A stretch of DNA of 64,000 nt, taken from Nonomuraea dietziae. Its GTDB lineage: Bacteria; Actinomycetota; Actinomycetes; Streptosporangiales; Streptosporangiaceae. How positions within the stretch are numbered: position 1 is the stretch's first letter; the number at the start of each line of letters is the position of its first letter. Positions 24,709-32,806 of this stretch are shown here, in pieces. The notes beneath the pieces were generated by a model, which was not told where the DNA came from, did not search any database, and worked only from the letters and a program-made list of their open reading frames with translations. The stretch is taken from NCBI RefSeq assembly GCF_014195505.1, contig NZ_JACIBV010000001.1, positions 3,472,001-3,536,000 on the forward strand, written 5' to 3'. Both the position numbers and the translations under genes were made by a program.

Positions 24709-25993
24709 AGAGGATTCCCGGTCGCGCCGGGCCCGGCACGATGTGCCCCTGGCGCACCTGGACGAGGTGGCCGGGCAGGCCGTCGTTGGCGCGCGGAGCG
24801 TACTGGCGGCTGTTGTACTCGAAGGCCGGCCAGTCGAGCGGCAGGGCCGCGGCCAGCCTGGCCGAGTGCGCCAGCGCCACGTCCACGGCGGTGAGGTCCT
24901 GGACGGTGACACGCAGGCCGTGGTCGCGGGCGTGGGCCAGGCTCCTCATCGCCAGGCTCTGCCCCCTGGCGGCCTTGACCACCAGGCCGCTCCAGCCCTC
25001 CTCGGTGAGGCGGGGCAGGTCCCGCTCGGCGGCCAGGCTCTCGTCGGCGAGCACGGGCAGCCTGTCGGCGATCCTCCTCATGCCGTCGGGGTCGGGCGGC
25101 GCGTCCCTGGGAAGAGGCTGCTCCAGGTAGGTGAGGGCCTCCCACGCCGGGCTCGCGCGCAGGATGTCGAGCAACTCCACGACGGCCGAGGTCTCGGCGT
25201 AGCCCTCGTTGGGGTCGAGCGAGATCGTGTGGTGGCCGCCGGGGCTCCTGCGCAGGACGCGGTGGACGTCGGCGACCCTGCGGGCGTCCGTGACCGGGTC
25301 CTGCCCCGTGAGCTTGACCTTGACGTGGGTGATGCCCTCGGCGCGCAGCCACGCCCGCAGCGGCCTGACGGGGCCGGCCGCCCCTCCATGGTCGCGGCCT
25401 TCCCCGCCTCTGACCGACGGCTCGGGCCTGGCGCGCCGCCCTGGCGACTCCAGCGGATCACCCACCCCGACGACGTGCTGGACGGGGAGCAGGTGGCGCG
25501 GGCGGCCGAGGGCGAAGCCCTCGTAGAGCGAGGTGGCCGGACGCCTCGCCGCGCGCGCCCAGCCGTCGTGAACGGCGTTGTCGACCGCTCCCAGGGCGAG
25601 GGCCGCCGCCAGTGCGGGCATCGGCTCGCCGTCACCTCCGTCCTGCGCGCCATCCCCTTTCGGCGTCAGGCCGGCGGCGAGCTCCGCGCAGATCTGGAAG
25701 GGATCGCCGGGCCCCGTCGTGAGCGCGGTGGCCGCGAGGCGCCCGGTCAGCGCGCGCATCGCCAGGTCGCGGGCGGCCCACGACAGCCGCGACACCGGCC
25801 ATGACCAGGCAACCGACAGGACGCTCGCGCCCTGTCCGCACGCCAGGCGGCCGGCGCGGTCCTCGACGGTCACCCTGACGATCGCCAGGGTGAACCTGTC
25901 GACCGTTGCGCCCGCGAGGCGTAAGGGGTGGTCGAGCTCGATGTCGCGGAAGGTGGCCGCCGCCTCGCGGATCGCTATGTCTGTCGAACGCAT
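24707..25993 (-). CDS. Enolase-superfamily (mandelate racemase/MLE-like) enzyme
   Basis: A protein of 428 residues, longer than the usual 360-400 because of an insertion around residues 165-215 (low-complexity GRRARPEPSVRGGEGRDHGG). The catalytic scaffold is visible: KxK in THVKVKLTG, metal ligands Asp in ISLDPNEGY, Glu in LTYLEQPLP and Asp/Glu in VLADESLAAE, and a later Lys in LVVKAARGQ. It probably abstracts a proton alpha to a carboxylate (dehydratase, racemase or epimerase). It is the first gene of the leftward operon; ATG 25993 lies 8 bp from a doubled GntR box. Confidence 0.87.
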   Translation of the reverse strand: MRSTDIAIREAAATFRDIELDHPLRLAGATVDRFTLAIVRVTVEDRAGRLACGQGASVLSVAWSWPVSRLSWAARDLAMRALTGRLAATALTTGPGDPFQICAELAAGLTPKGDGAQDGGDGEPMPALAAALALGAVDNAVHDGWARAARRPATSLYEGFALGRPRHLLPVQHVVGVGDPLESPGRRARPEPSVRGGEGRDHGGAAGPVRPLRAWLRAEGITHVKVKLTGQDPVTDARRVADVHRVLRRSPGGHHTISLDPNEGYAETSAVVELLDILRASPAWEALTYLEQPLPRDAPPDPDGMRRIADRLPVLADESLAAERDLPRLTEEGWSGLVVKAARGQSLAMRSLAHARDHGLRVTVQDLTAVDVALAHSARLAAALPLDWPAFEYNSRQYAPRANDGLPGHLVQVRQGHIVPGPARPGIL

Positions 25994-26001
25994 CTCGCCA
26001 A

Positions 26002-26014
26002 CCTAGGACCTAGG
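26002..26014. promoter_or_regulatory. GntR box 2, doubled CCTAGG in a divergent promoter
   Basis: ACCTAGGACCTAGGATC contains CCTAGG at 26002-26007 and again at 26009-26014, two overlapping copies of the box. It sits between the divergent starts at 25993 and 26058, so one operator could govern both directions. Confidence 0.6.
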
Positions 26015-26057
26015 ATCTATCTTCGGAGCTACCATTGCACCACACGCAGGGAGCGCC

Positions 26058-26864
26058 GTGAAGATCGTGAGCTTGCCGTACGACCCGGTCGCCTCCGAGC
26101 GACGCCGCCTCGACCTGCTGGAACCGGCGCGGGTGCGCGCGCCGTACGCCCTCTGCTTCGTGCACGGCGGCGGCTGGACAGGCGGCGCCAGGGAGCAGTG
26201 GCACGAGCGGATGCGCGCGGCGGCGGGCAAGGGCACAGTGAGCGCGTCGCTCGGCTACCGGGTCGGCGGGCGGCTGGCGGAGATGACGGCGGACGTGGCC
26301 GACGGCTACCACCGCCTGAGGGGGCTGCTCGGCGAGCTGCCCGTCGCCCTGGTCGGCAGCTCGGCGGGCGCGCATCTGGCCACGCTGCTCGCCCTTGCCG
26401 GCCACCGCGAGGGCGAGGCGCCGCTGGCGTGCGTGAGCCTCAACGGGCCTGGCACGCCGTTCCCCTGGCAGGGCATGCACCCGGAGATCGGGCCGGCCGT
26501 CCAGCGGCTCGCGGAGGAGGGGGGCGACGCGGCCGACCCCGGGGCGCTCGCCCACGCCGGAGCGCCGCCCTTCCTGTTCGTCGTGGTCGGCAAGGAGCGC
26601 TTCTTCCCGCATGCCCACGTCCACGCCCTGGCCGCCCTGCTGCCCTCCGCCAGGGTCGTGACCCTGCCCGGCGCCGAGCACGGCTTCTTCTACCGCACCG
26701 GCTCCGAGGGCTCGGCCGCCGCTCAGGCGGAGATCGAGGCGTTCCTCACGGCCTCGGTGACCGATTCCAGCACGCGGACCGGCGCCAGCAGGTCGTCGGC
26801 TCCGAGCGGCCACTCCCCCGTGTCCACCATGTCGGCGAAGCGCCGCAGCGAGGGCAGCGTGTAG
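26058..26864 (+). CDS. Alpha/beta hydrolase, esterase/BD-FAE-like
   Basis: A cytoplasmic esterase of 268 residues. The oxyanion motif HGGGWTGG, nucleophile Ser in LVGSSAGAHLA, an Asp region in FLFVVVGKER and the His in PGAEHGFFYR are all in place. Relatives remove acetyl or feruloyl groups from sugars. The core ends near residue 232; the last 35 residues are Ser/Arg-rich and are encoded antisense to the 3' end of the convergent oxidoreductase gene (142-bp overlap). That tail is probably not functional. The gene is divergent from the enolase-family gene and shares its GntR boxes. Confidence 0.85.
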   Translation: MKIVSLPYDPVASERRRLDLLEPARVRAPYALCFVHGGGWTGGAREQWHERMRAAAGKGTVSASLGYRVGGRLAEMTADVADGYHRLRGLLGELPVALVGSSAGAHLATLLALAGHREGEAPLACVSLNGPGTPFPWQGMHPEIGPAVQRLAEEGGDAADPGALAHAGAPPFLFVVVGKERFFPHAHVHALAALLPSARVVTLPGAEHGFFYRTGSEGSAAAQAEIEAFLTASVTDSSTRTGASRSSAPSGHSPVSTMSAKRRSEGSV

Positions 26865-27559
26865 TCCTTGCCGAGCAGCAGCCGATCGGCGGCGACGGCC
26901 TTCGCCCCGACCACCTGGAGGTGGAAGGGCACGGCGGTCGAGGCGTCGCGTTCGACCAGGTTGATCACGGCGTGCGCGTCCCCCGCCCGCACGGTGGCGA
27001 GGACCGCGCCCTCCAGCACCGACACGACGGGCGCGGCGGTGGGCGTGGGCAGCAGGTGCAGGGCCAGCTCGACCGCGTGCACGCCGTAGAAGCCGACCCC
27101 GCCGAACGGGCTGTCGCGCTGGACGGGCCCGGTGGCGACCACCGCGCGCAACTCGCCCACCTCGGACGACAGCTCCTCCAGCGCCGCGTTCCAGCGCAGC
27201 GCGCTGAAGGAGGTGACGGGCGCGCCCCCGGCGCGGGCCGCCTCCAGGATCGCCTCCGCGTCGGCGACCGTCGTCGCCAGCGGCTTGTCGACGAAGACCG
27301 GGATGCCCGCCCTGAGCAGAGGCTCGGCGTGGCTCCTGTGCAGGGAGCCGTCCCTGTCCATCACGATCACCGCGTCGACCAGGCCGATCAGCTCCTCAGG
27401 GCGCTCCACGCGCCTCGGAACCCCGAGCTGCTCGGCCCTCTCTCCCGTGCCGCCGTGAACCGCGACGACGCGCGCGGCCCCGAGCGCGCGCTCCTCGTTC
27501 AGGTGCCTGACGGCGTGATCGGCATGGGTGTTGTCGCTGCCGATGATGCCCACTCGCAT
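26723..27559 (-). CDS. Gfo/Idh/MocA-family oxidoreductase
   Basis: A protein of 278 residues, short for the family, consisting mainly of the Rossmann domain and a small second domain. The start MRVGIIGSDNTHADHAVRHL is unusual in having NTHADH instead of a plain dinucleotide loop. The EKP-like motif is intact as VDKPLATTVADAE, and VGFYGVHAVELALHLLP supplies the catalytic His region. ATG 27559 follows CGGAG. Its 3' end overlaps the hydrolase gene on the other strand. It is monocistronic and divergent from another Gfo/Idh/MocA gene across several GntR boxes. Confidence 0.87.
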   Translation of the reverse strand: MRVGIIGSDNTHADHAVRHLNEERALGAARVVAVHGGTGERAEQLGVPRRVERPEELIGLVDAVIVMDRDGSLHRSHAEPLLRAGIPVFVDKPLATTVADAEAILEAARAGGAPVTSFSALRWNAALEELSSEVGELRAVVATGPVQRDSPFGGVGFYGVHAVELALHLLPTPTAAPVVSVLEGAVLATVRAGDAHAVINLVERDASTAVPFHLQVVGAKAVAADRLLLGKDYTLPSLRRFADMVDTGEWPLGADDLLAPVRVLESVTEAVRNASISA

Positions 27560-27595
27560 GGCTGCTCCGTTCTCCGTTGTCTCCGCTGATCGTAT

Positions 27596-27617
27596 GACAT
27601 AGGACAGTTGTAGGTCA
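27596..27617. promoter_or_regulatory. GntR boxes 3 and 4
   Basis: GACATAGGAC (27596-27605) is followed by the weaker TGTAGGTCA (27609-27617), 37-58 bases upstream of the leftward oxidoreductase. Box 3 is identical, inverted, to the box before the sugar-binding protein gene. Confidence 0.55.
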
Positions 27618-27631
27618 TTCCGTCGGTTTTG

Positions 27632-27660
27632 TTGACCCTTTTCCGGCACAGAACTAGAGT
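27632..27660 (+). promoter_or_regulatory. Sigma-70-type promoter of the rightward oxidoreductase
   Basis: TTGACC (27632-27637), a 17-bp spacer and TAGAGT (27655-27660) form one of the clearest promoters in the window. The next GntR box covers its expected transcription start. Confidence 0.75.
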
Positions 27661-27668
27661 CCTAGGTC
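27659..27668 (+). promoter_or_regulatory. GntR box 5 (GTCCTAGGTC)
   Basis: The box overlaps the end of the -10 element and the predicted +1 of the 27632-27660 promoter, a typical repressor position. Confidence 0.65.
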
Positions 27669-27689
27669 ATATCTATGGAAAGGAGAGCC

Positions 27690-28676
27690 GTGCGATTCGG
27701 GATCGTTGGATGCGGGGTCATCGGGGCGTTGCACGCGAGGCTGATCGCCGCCATGGACGGTACGGCCGAGCTGGTCGCCGTGGCGGACACCGACCTGGAA
27801 CGGGCCCCGCGGCTGGCCGCCGAGCACGGCGTGGACGCGCACGACGACCTCGCCGAGCTCTATGCCAGGCAGGACGTGGACGCGGTCGTCGTCTGCGTGC
27901 CGAGCGGCCTGCACGCCGAGGCCGCGGTGCCGGCGCTGCGGGCGGGCAAGCACGTGGTCATCGAGAAGCCGATCGACATCACGCTGGAGGCCGCCGACCG
28001 GATCATCGCGGCCGAGCGCGAGTCGGGCAGGACCGTCACGGTGATCAGCCAGCGCCGGTTCGAGCCGTCCTTCCTGCGGCTCAAGGCGGCGATCGAGGCG
28101 GGCGAGCTCGGCCGCCTCACCTCCGGCGCGGCCGAGGTGACGCTGTGGCGCCCGCAGTCCTACTACGACTCGGGCGGCTGGCGCGGCACCTGGGCGCTGG
28201 ACGGCGGCGGCGCGCTGATGAACCAGGGCGTGCACGTCGTCGACCTGATGCTGGCCCTGCTCGGGCCCGCCGTGGAGGTGTCGGCGTACGCGGGGCTGCT
28301 CGCGCACGAGGGCATCGAGGTGGAGGACACCGCGGTCGCGGCCGTGCGGTTCGCGGGCGGCGCCCTGGGACGGCTGTTCGCCACCACCGCCGCGCACGGC
28401 GGCGCCAGCGTGCGGGTGTCGGTGCACGGCGACAGGGGGCACGCCGTCGTGGAGAACGAGGTGTTGGTCTCCTTCAAGGTGGGCGAGGAGGACAGAACCG
28501 AGCCAGGGCAGCGGCTGGGAGCGCAGGCGCATCACCGGCAACTGGCCGACTTCGTCTCCGCCGTGGCGGAGGGCAGGGCCCCCGAGGTCACCTCTGCCGA
28601 CGGCCGCGCCGCGCTGGCGCTGGTGCTGGCCGTCTACGAGTCGGCCCGCTCGGGTGGCCCGGTCAAGCCGGGCTGA
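27690..28676 (+). CDS. Gfo/Idh/MocA-family oxidoreductase
   Basis: An NAD-dependent sugar or cyclitol dehydrogenase of 328 residues. The start is probably GTG 27690, because AAAGGAG lies five bases before it; the ATG at 27675 would place that ribosome site inside the gene. Rossmann motif FGIVGCGVIGALHARL, canonical VVIEKPIDITLEAAD with catalytic Lys, and NQGVHVVDLMLALLGP with the active-site Asp/His region are all complete. Of the three Gfo/Idh/MocA proteins in the island this is the most canonical (inositol or glucose dehydrogenase-like). It ends at a complex bidirectional terminator. Confidence 0.9.
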   Translation: MRFGIVGCGVIGALHARLIAAMDGTAELVAVADTDLERAPRLAAEHGVDAHDDLAELYARQDVDAVVVCVPSGLHAEAAVPALRAGKHVVIEKPIDITLEAADRIIAAERESGRTVTVISQRRFEPSFLRLKAAIEAGELGRLTSGAAEVTLWRPQSYYDSGGWRGTWALDGGGALMNQGVHVVDLMLALLGPAVEVSAYAGLLAHEGIEVEDTAVAAVRFAGGALGRLFATTAAHGGASVRVSVHGDRGHAVVENEVLVSFKVGEEDRTEPGQRLGAQAHHRQLADFVSAVAEGRAPEVTSADGRAALALVLAVYESARSGGPVKPG

Positions 28677-28689
28677 CCAGCGGGTACGG

Positions 28690-28764
28690 CCTCGGCCCTC
28701 CCTCCCCTTCCGGTCCTGGGGAGGGAGGGCGGAGGTTTCCGGTCCTGGGGAGGGAGGGCCGAGG
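28690..28764. terminator. Bidirectional terminator with a duplicated arm
   Basis: The left arm CCTCGGCCCTCCCTCCCC (28690-28707) pairs perfectly over 18 bp with GGGGAGGGAGGGCCGAGG (28747-28764), and over 12 bp with a nearer copy GGGGAGGGAGGG (28718-28729). The sequence CCGGTCCTGGGGAGGGAGGG is present twice. The structure separates two convergent genes. Confidence 0.7.
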
Positions 28765-29688
28765 TCACGTGGGGTGGCCGAAGCGGTAGGAGGCGTCGAG
28801 CCGCCAGGTCGTACCGGGCGTGACCACCTCCTGCTGTCCCGGATACACCCTGGTCGGATAGGCCTTGTTGTAGACACCCGTGTAGACCCAGATGCCATGG
28901 CCCGCCGACCTGGCGTACCCGTCGAAGAAGTCGGGCCCGACCTCCACCGAGAGGGTCGCGCCGTTGAGCGCGTTGAACAGTTGCACGCCGGGAGCGTCGG
29001 CGTGCGCGCCAGGCCCCGGCGCCTGCGTGCGGGCCCTGTCGGTGAACCTGCACGCGCTGCTCACGTCCGGCTCGTTCACCGCGGGCAGCATCGCCCCGTA
29101 GGCGGCGTCCACCGTCCGCTCCGCCCTCCAGTCGAGGTCCCAGCGCAGGCGCAGCCCCTCGGGGGTGATCACGTGTCTGACGCGCACCTCCGCGACCTCG
29201 GCCTTCGACCTGTCGTGGACGATGTTCTCCTGGGCCAGCTCGAACTCCTCTCCCGGGGTGTACTCGGCGCTCGGGGCGGGCCTGCCGTCGAGCAGGGGCA
29301 GGAAGTCCCGCAATCTCTCGTAGCCGTGAGAGCCCGTCACATGCGCCTCGCCGACGAACTTGATCGCGTACTCGTAGTTGGCGCCGGTGGTGAGCCTGCG
29401 CGTGCCGGTCTCGCTCACGCCGGGGCCCGGAGCGTCGGCCGACAGCAGCACCGCCGCCACCTCCTGCACCCTCCAGGCGTCCAGGTGGATCGAGGTGTCG
29501 ACGAAACGCTTCAGGTCGTAGCGGATCCAGCGGTGGCCGGGCCGCCGCGTCCAGATCCGCAGCTCAGCCGGGTTACGCCGGTGCAGGTACAGGTTCGAGG
29601 CAGCCGCGGCCTCGGCTCTCGACCGTCCCGCCGTGAGCGCGCCGGCCACCGCCGCCGCGCCGGCCATCAGCATCGATCGACGTTCCAC
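28765..29688 (-). CDS. Secreted protein of unknown family
   Basis: An exported protein of 307 residues. The N-terminus ERRSMLMAGAAAVAGALTAG looks like a weak Tat signal. The mature part is beta-rich with many aromatics: LRIWTRRPGHRWIRYDLKRF, LRLRWDLDWRAERTVDAAYG, GHGIWVYTGVYNKAYPTRV. No recognised catalytic family. It lies 30 bp downstream of the secreted beta-helix protein and is transcribed with it. A role in polysaccharide depolymerisation or binding is inferred only from this partnership and the island's regulator. The overall pattern (large beta-sandwich-like, secreted, island-linked) would suit an uncharacterised lyase or hydrolase. Confidence 0.75.
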   Translation of the reverse strand: MERRSMLMAGAAAVAGALTAGRSRAEAAAASNLYLHRRNPAELRIWTRRPGHRWIRYDLKRFVDTSIHLDAWRVQEVAAVLLSADAPGPGVSETGTRRLTTGANYEYAIKFVGEAHVTGSHGYERLRDFLPLLDGRPAPSAEYTPGEEFELAQENIVHDRSKAEVAEVRVRHVITPEGLRLRWDLDWRAERTVDAAYGAMLPAVNEPDVSSACRFTDRARTQAPGPGAHADAPGVQLFNALNGATLSVEVGPDFFDGYARSAGHGIWVYTGVYNKAYPTRVYPGQQEVVTPGTTWRLDASYRFGHPT

Positions 29689-29718
29689 TCGGCCGTCCTT
29701 CCGTCGCGGGAGCGGTGG

Positions 29719-31356
29719 TCAGGCGGGCAGGTCGGCGACCTTGCGCCAGTCGGCGGCCGAGGCGGTGCCGGTGGCGACGTAGAGGGCGGCACCCTGCAGG
29801 GCCAGCTGCCCCTGGTAGGAGGGGACGGCCGTGATGGAGGCGGGCACGTCCTGGGCCGCTTCGGGACGCCAGGTGCCCGGCGTGTCCGCCACGACGCACA
29901 CCCACCGCAGCGGCTGCCCAGGGGCCGGGTCGCGCAGCTGGACGACCATGCCCTTCTCCCAGTAGCCCGTGGTCGGCAGCGCGTCCAGCGTCACGACGAA
30001 GGAATAGGTGATGTTCTCCTTCGACCCCGTCCTGAACATGCCCTCCTTGTTGCCGGTGAGGGTGTTGGCGCCGATGTCCACCCCCTTGGTGCGCTCGTGG
30101 ATGAAGATGCCGTAGTCCTGGGTCTTGGTCTGCTGGTCGTCGAAGCAGCGGTTGCCGGTGATGACCACGTTCTCCGCCTTGAAGCCCGCGCGCGCGTAGG
30201 TCCTGATCCCCCCGCGCGCCTCGACGCTCAGGCCGCCGCCGTAGTTCTGGTAGTTGTTGTAGACCACGTTGCCGACGACGGTGACGTCGTTGCTCTGCCA
30301 GACGTTGATGCCGACGGTGTTGCAGTACCCGACGATGTTGTTGGCGATCACCAGCTTGCGGCAGCGGTCGGTCGACAGTCCCGCGTCGCCGCCGTAGAAG
30401 AGCACGTTGCGCTCGAAGACGCCGTCGAAGATGTCGTAGACGGCCAGCAGGTCGGCGTTGCCGCCCTTGCCGTAGGCCTTGCGGTTGCCGACGACGCTGT
30501 TGTCCATCGCGCGGACGAAGCGGTGCTTGTGCAGGCTCTGCTTGTTGCCGCCCGCGGTGATGTAGATCGGGTAGCCGACCTGCGGGAAGGTGCCGCCGAT
30601 CCGCTCCAGGCGGCACCTGCTGACGGTCAGGTGCTCGGTGTGGCTGGTCGCGTTGCCGAGCACGTGCACGCCGAACTGCGTGACGTCGTGGACGTCGCAG
30701 TCGTCGATGGTGACGTGGCTGGAGTTGCCGGCGACGTTGATCCCGACGTACGCCTTGGTCACCCTGCAGCCGGTGATCTGGACGCGGTGGGAGTTGAGGA
30801 ACCTGATGAGCGCGCTGGAGGCCACGCCGGTCTCGATGTCGTAGCTGCCCGCGTTGATGCCCTCCACGTGCAGGTTGTCCACGAGCACGTCGGTGGCCCC
30901 GGTGACCAGGACGCCGGCCACGAGCGAGGGCCGCTCGTCGCACATGATCTTCAGATTGCGCAGGGCCACGGTCGAGACGCCCGTGGCGGAGATCACCTGC
31001 GGCTCGCCGTACCCGGCGGTCAGCACGATCGACGCCCTCGACCTGTCCGAGACGAGCGCGACCCCGCTCTTGAGCTTCAGCGACGTGCCGATCAGGTAGC
31101 GGTGACCCGCGGCCAGGTGGACGGTGCCGCCGCCCGCCGCGGCGGCCGCGTCGATGGCGCGCTGCAGGGCGGCGGCGTCGTCGGCCACGCCGTCGGCGAC
31201 CGCGCCGTAGGCGGTGGCGGGGTAGGCGTTGAGATCGTTGGGCTTGGTGAGGGACGCCTCGGCCGGCGTGGCCGCCGCCAGAGGGACCGTGACGGCCGCG
31301 CCGAGCAGGCCGAGTCCCGCGAGCACGCGGCGGCGGGGGGTTTCCTGAGCAGTCAC
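29719..31356 (-). CDS. Secreted right-handed parallel beta-helix protein (pectate lyase superfamily)
   Basis: An exported protein of 545 residues. Tat signal PRRRVLAGLGLLGAAVTV, then the Pectate_lyase_3-type opening YGAVADGVADDAAALQRAIDAA, then many parallel beta-helix coils rich in Asn (VLVTGATDVLVDNLHVEGI, NNIVGYCNTVGINVWQSNDV, VVYNNYQNYGG). The C-terminal 90 residues form a separate beta domain. It probably binds or cleaves a uronate-containing polysaccharide; catalytic residues vary in this superfamily and cannot be assigned. GTG start at 31356, 18 bp from a GntR box. It is transcribed away from the sugar importer operon and so is co-regulated with it. Confidence 0.87.
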   Translation of the reverse strand: MTAQETPRRRVLAGLGLLGAAVTVPLAAATPAEASLTKPNDLNAYPATAYGAVADGVADDAAALQRAIDAAAAAGGGTVHLAAGHRYLIGTSLKLKSGVALVSDRSRASIVLTAGYGEPQVISATGVSTVALRNLKIMCDERPSLVAGVLVTGATDVLVDNLHVEGINAGSYDIETGVASSALIRFLNSHRVQITGCRVTKAYVGINVAGNSSHVTIDDCDVHDVTQFGVHVLGNATSHTEHLTVSRCRLERIGGTFPQVGYPIYITAGGNKQSLHKHRFVRAMDNSVVGNRKAYGKGGNADLLAVYDIFDGVFERNVLFYGGDAGLSTDRCRKLVIANNIVGYCNTVGINVWQSNDVTVVGNVVYNNYQNYGGGLSVEARGGIRTYARAGFKAENVVITGNRCFDDQQTKTQDYGIFIHERTKGVDIGANTLTGNKEGMFRTGSKENITYSFVVTLDALPTTGYWEKGMVVQLRDPAPGQPLRWVCVVADTPGTWRPEAAQDVPASITAVPSYQGQLALQGAALYVATGTASAADWRKVADLPA

Positions 31357-31373
31357 CGCAGAGCCTTTCGTTA

Positions 31374-31384
31374 GGACCTAGGAC
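31374..31384 (-). promoter_or_regulatory. GntR box 6 (GGACCTAGGAC)
   Basis: The box lies 18 bp upstream of the beta-helix protein's start codon, in TTAGGACCTAGGAC, where an operator would block initiation or elongation of the secreted-enzyme operon. Confidence 0.65.
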
Positions 31385-31453
31385 AGAAGGTTTGGCCGGA
31401 ATGTAACCGCCGCGACAGCCTCCGTCAAGGAATCGGCCTCGCCGGAACGCCTC

Positions 31454-31481
31454 TTGACCGCACGCCGATGCGCTGTACGGT
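31454..31481 (+). promoter_or_regulatory. Promoter of the sugar ABC importer operon
   Basis: TTGACC (31454-31459), a 16-bp spacer and TACGGT (31476-31481). The GntR box that follows begins about where the transcript should start. Confidence 0.65.
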
Positions 31482-31495
31482 GGGCACACACATCT

Positions 31496-31505
31496 GTCCT
31501 ATGTC
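31496..31505 (+). promoter_or_regulatory. GntR box 7 (GTCCTATGTC)
   Basis: The inverted form of GACATAGGAC, placed 15 bp downstream of the -10 element and 24 bp before the binding-protein start. Confidence 0.65.
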
Positions 31506-31528
31506 TTAGTTAAGAGAGGGCGGTGCCC

Positions 31529-32806
31529 ATGATGATCAGCCGAGGTGGAACCGCGATCATCGCCGCCGTCTGCCTGCTGGCCGCGTGCGGCGGTCAGCCG
31601 GGTGGCACGGGTAAGGAGATCACGATCTGGAGCATGTGGTCGGAGGGCGAGCCCAACCAGAAGGTGCTGGCCGAGGCCGCCAAGGACTTCGAGAAGGAGA
31701 CCGGGGTCAGGGTCAGGACCCAGTGGAAGGGCCGTGCGGCGGTCAAGACGCTCCTGCCGAGCCTGAACACCGACAATGTGCCCGCCGACCTGGTGGAGGG
31801 CAACAACAGGGAGCTGACCAGGCAGTTCGCCGCCACCAAGGCCGCTCTCGACCTGTCCGACGTCTACGGCGCGAAGGTCCACGGCGAGCAGGCCACCGTC
31901 GCCGACACCGTGGGCGAGGCCTACGGGCGGATGGCCACCTCGGCCGACGGGGTGGTCACCCAGCTGCCCTACCAGGTCTCGACCTACGGCTGGTTCTTCA
32001 ACGGCAGGACCTTCCCCGAACTGGTCACCGCCCCGCCGAAGACCTGGGAGGACTTCACCGCCGTGCTGAGGGGGCAGCAGGCCAAGGGCCGCAGCCCCCT
32101 CGGGCAGGACGGCAGCATCCCCAACTACAACGTGCGCTACCTGGAGCACTTCGCCCGCGCGCTCATGGGCGACGAGGGCTGGCACGCGCTCGCCCCCGAC
32201 CGGACGGGGCGGGGCTGGCTCAGCCCCGAGGTGCTGAAGGCCGCCACGATGGTCGAGTCGCTGGCCAAGGGCGGCTACTTCCCCGCCGGGTTCAACGCCA
32301 CCAAGTTCCCCGCCATGCAGCAGAAATGGGCGGGCGGGGAGTCCGACTTCCTCTACCAGGGCACCTACCTGCCCAAGGAGGTCGCGCCCTACGCCGACCC
32401 CGGCTTCGAGTTCCGCGCCTTCCGCTTCCCCTCGGTGGAGGGCAGAACCCCCACGATGAACGTCACCACCACCGGGTTCGGCATTCCCGAGAAGGCCCGC
32501 AACGCCGCCGACGCCAAGCGCTTCCTGACCTTCTTCCTGCAGAAGAAGTACCAGGAGAAGGTCTCGAGCGTGGCGCTGGAGATGTCGGTGCGCAAGGACG
32601 TGCCCGCCGCCGCGCAGGTCGCCGACCTGAAGCGGGCGCTCGACAGCGGGGAGATCAACAAGGCGGACGTGGTCGACGTCGGCGACTTCAACGCCAAGGT
32701 GCTGCTGCCGCTCAGCGACGAACTGCTCTTCGGGAAGATCACCGCGGCCGGGTTCACCCGGAAGATGGCCGAGAACGCCGCCGCGTACTGGAAGTCGAAG
32801 GGCTGA
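31529..32806 (+). CDS. Sugar ABC transporter substrate-binding lipoprotein
   Basis: An extracellular family-1 (maltose-type) binding protein of 425 residues. The signal MMISRGGTAIIAAVCLLAAC ends in lipobox LAAC; the mature part starts KEITIWSMWSEGEPNQ and contains WEDFTAVL and WAGGESDFLYQGTYLPKEV, typical of CUT1 receptors. The start is ATG 31529 (GAGAGGG about nine bases upstream); GTG 31523 is an alternative. The ligand is unknown but should be the oligosaccharide or monosaccharide product of the secreted island enzymes. It is the first gene of the rightward operon. Confidence 0.92.
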   Translation: MMISRGGTAIIAAVCLLAACGGQPGGTGKEITIWSMWSEGEPNQKVLAEAAKDFEKETGVRVRTQWKGRAAVKTLLPSLNTDNVPADLVEGNNRELTRQFAATKAALDLSDVYGAKVHGEQATVADTVGEAYGRMATSADGVVTQLPYQVSTYGWFFNGRTFPELVTAPPKTWEDFTAVLRGQQAKGRSPLGQDGSIPNYNVRYLEHFARALMGDEGWHALAPDRTGRGWLSPEVLKAATMVESLAKGGYFPAGFNATKFPAMQQKWAGGESDFLYQGTYLPKEVAPYADPGFEFRAFRFPSVEGRTPTMNVTTTGFGIPEKARNAADAKRFLTFFLQKKYQEKVSSVALEMSVRKDVPAAAQVADLKRALDSGEINKADVVDVGDFNAKVLLPLSDELLFGKITAAGFTRKMAENAAAYWKSKG

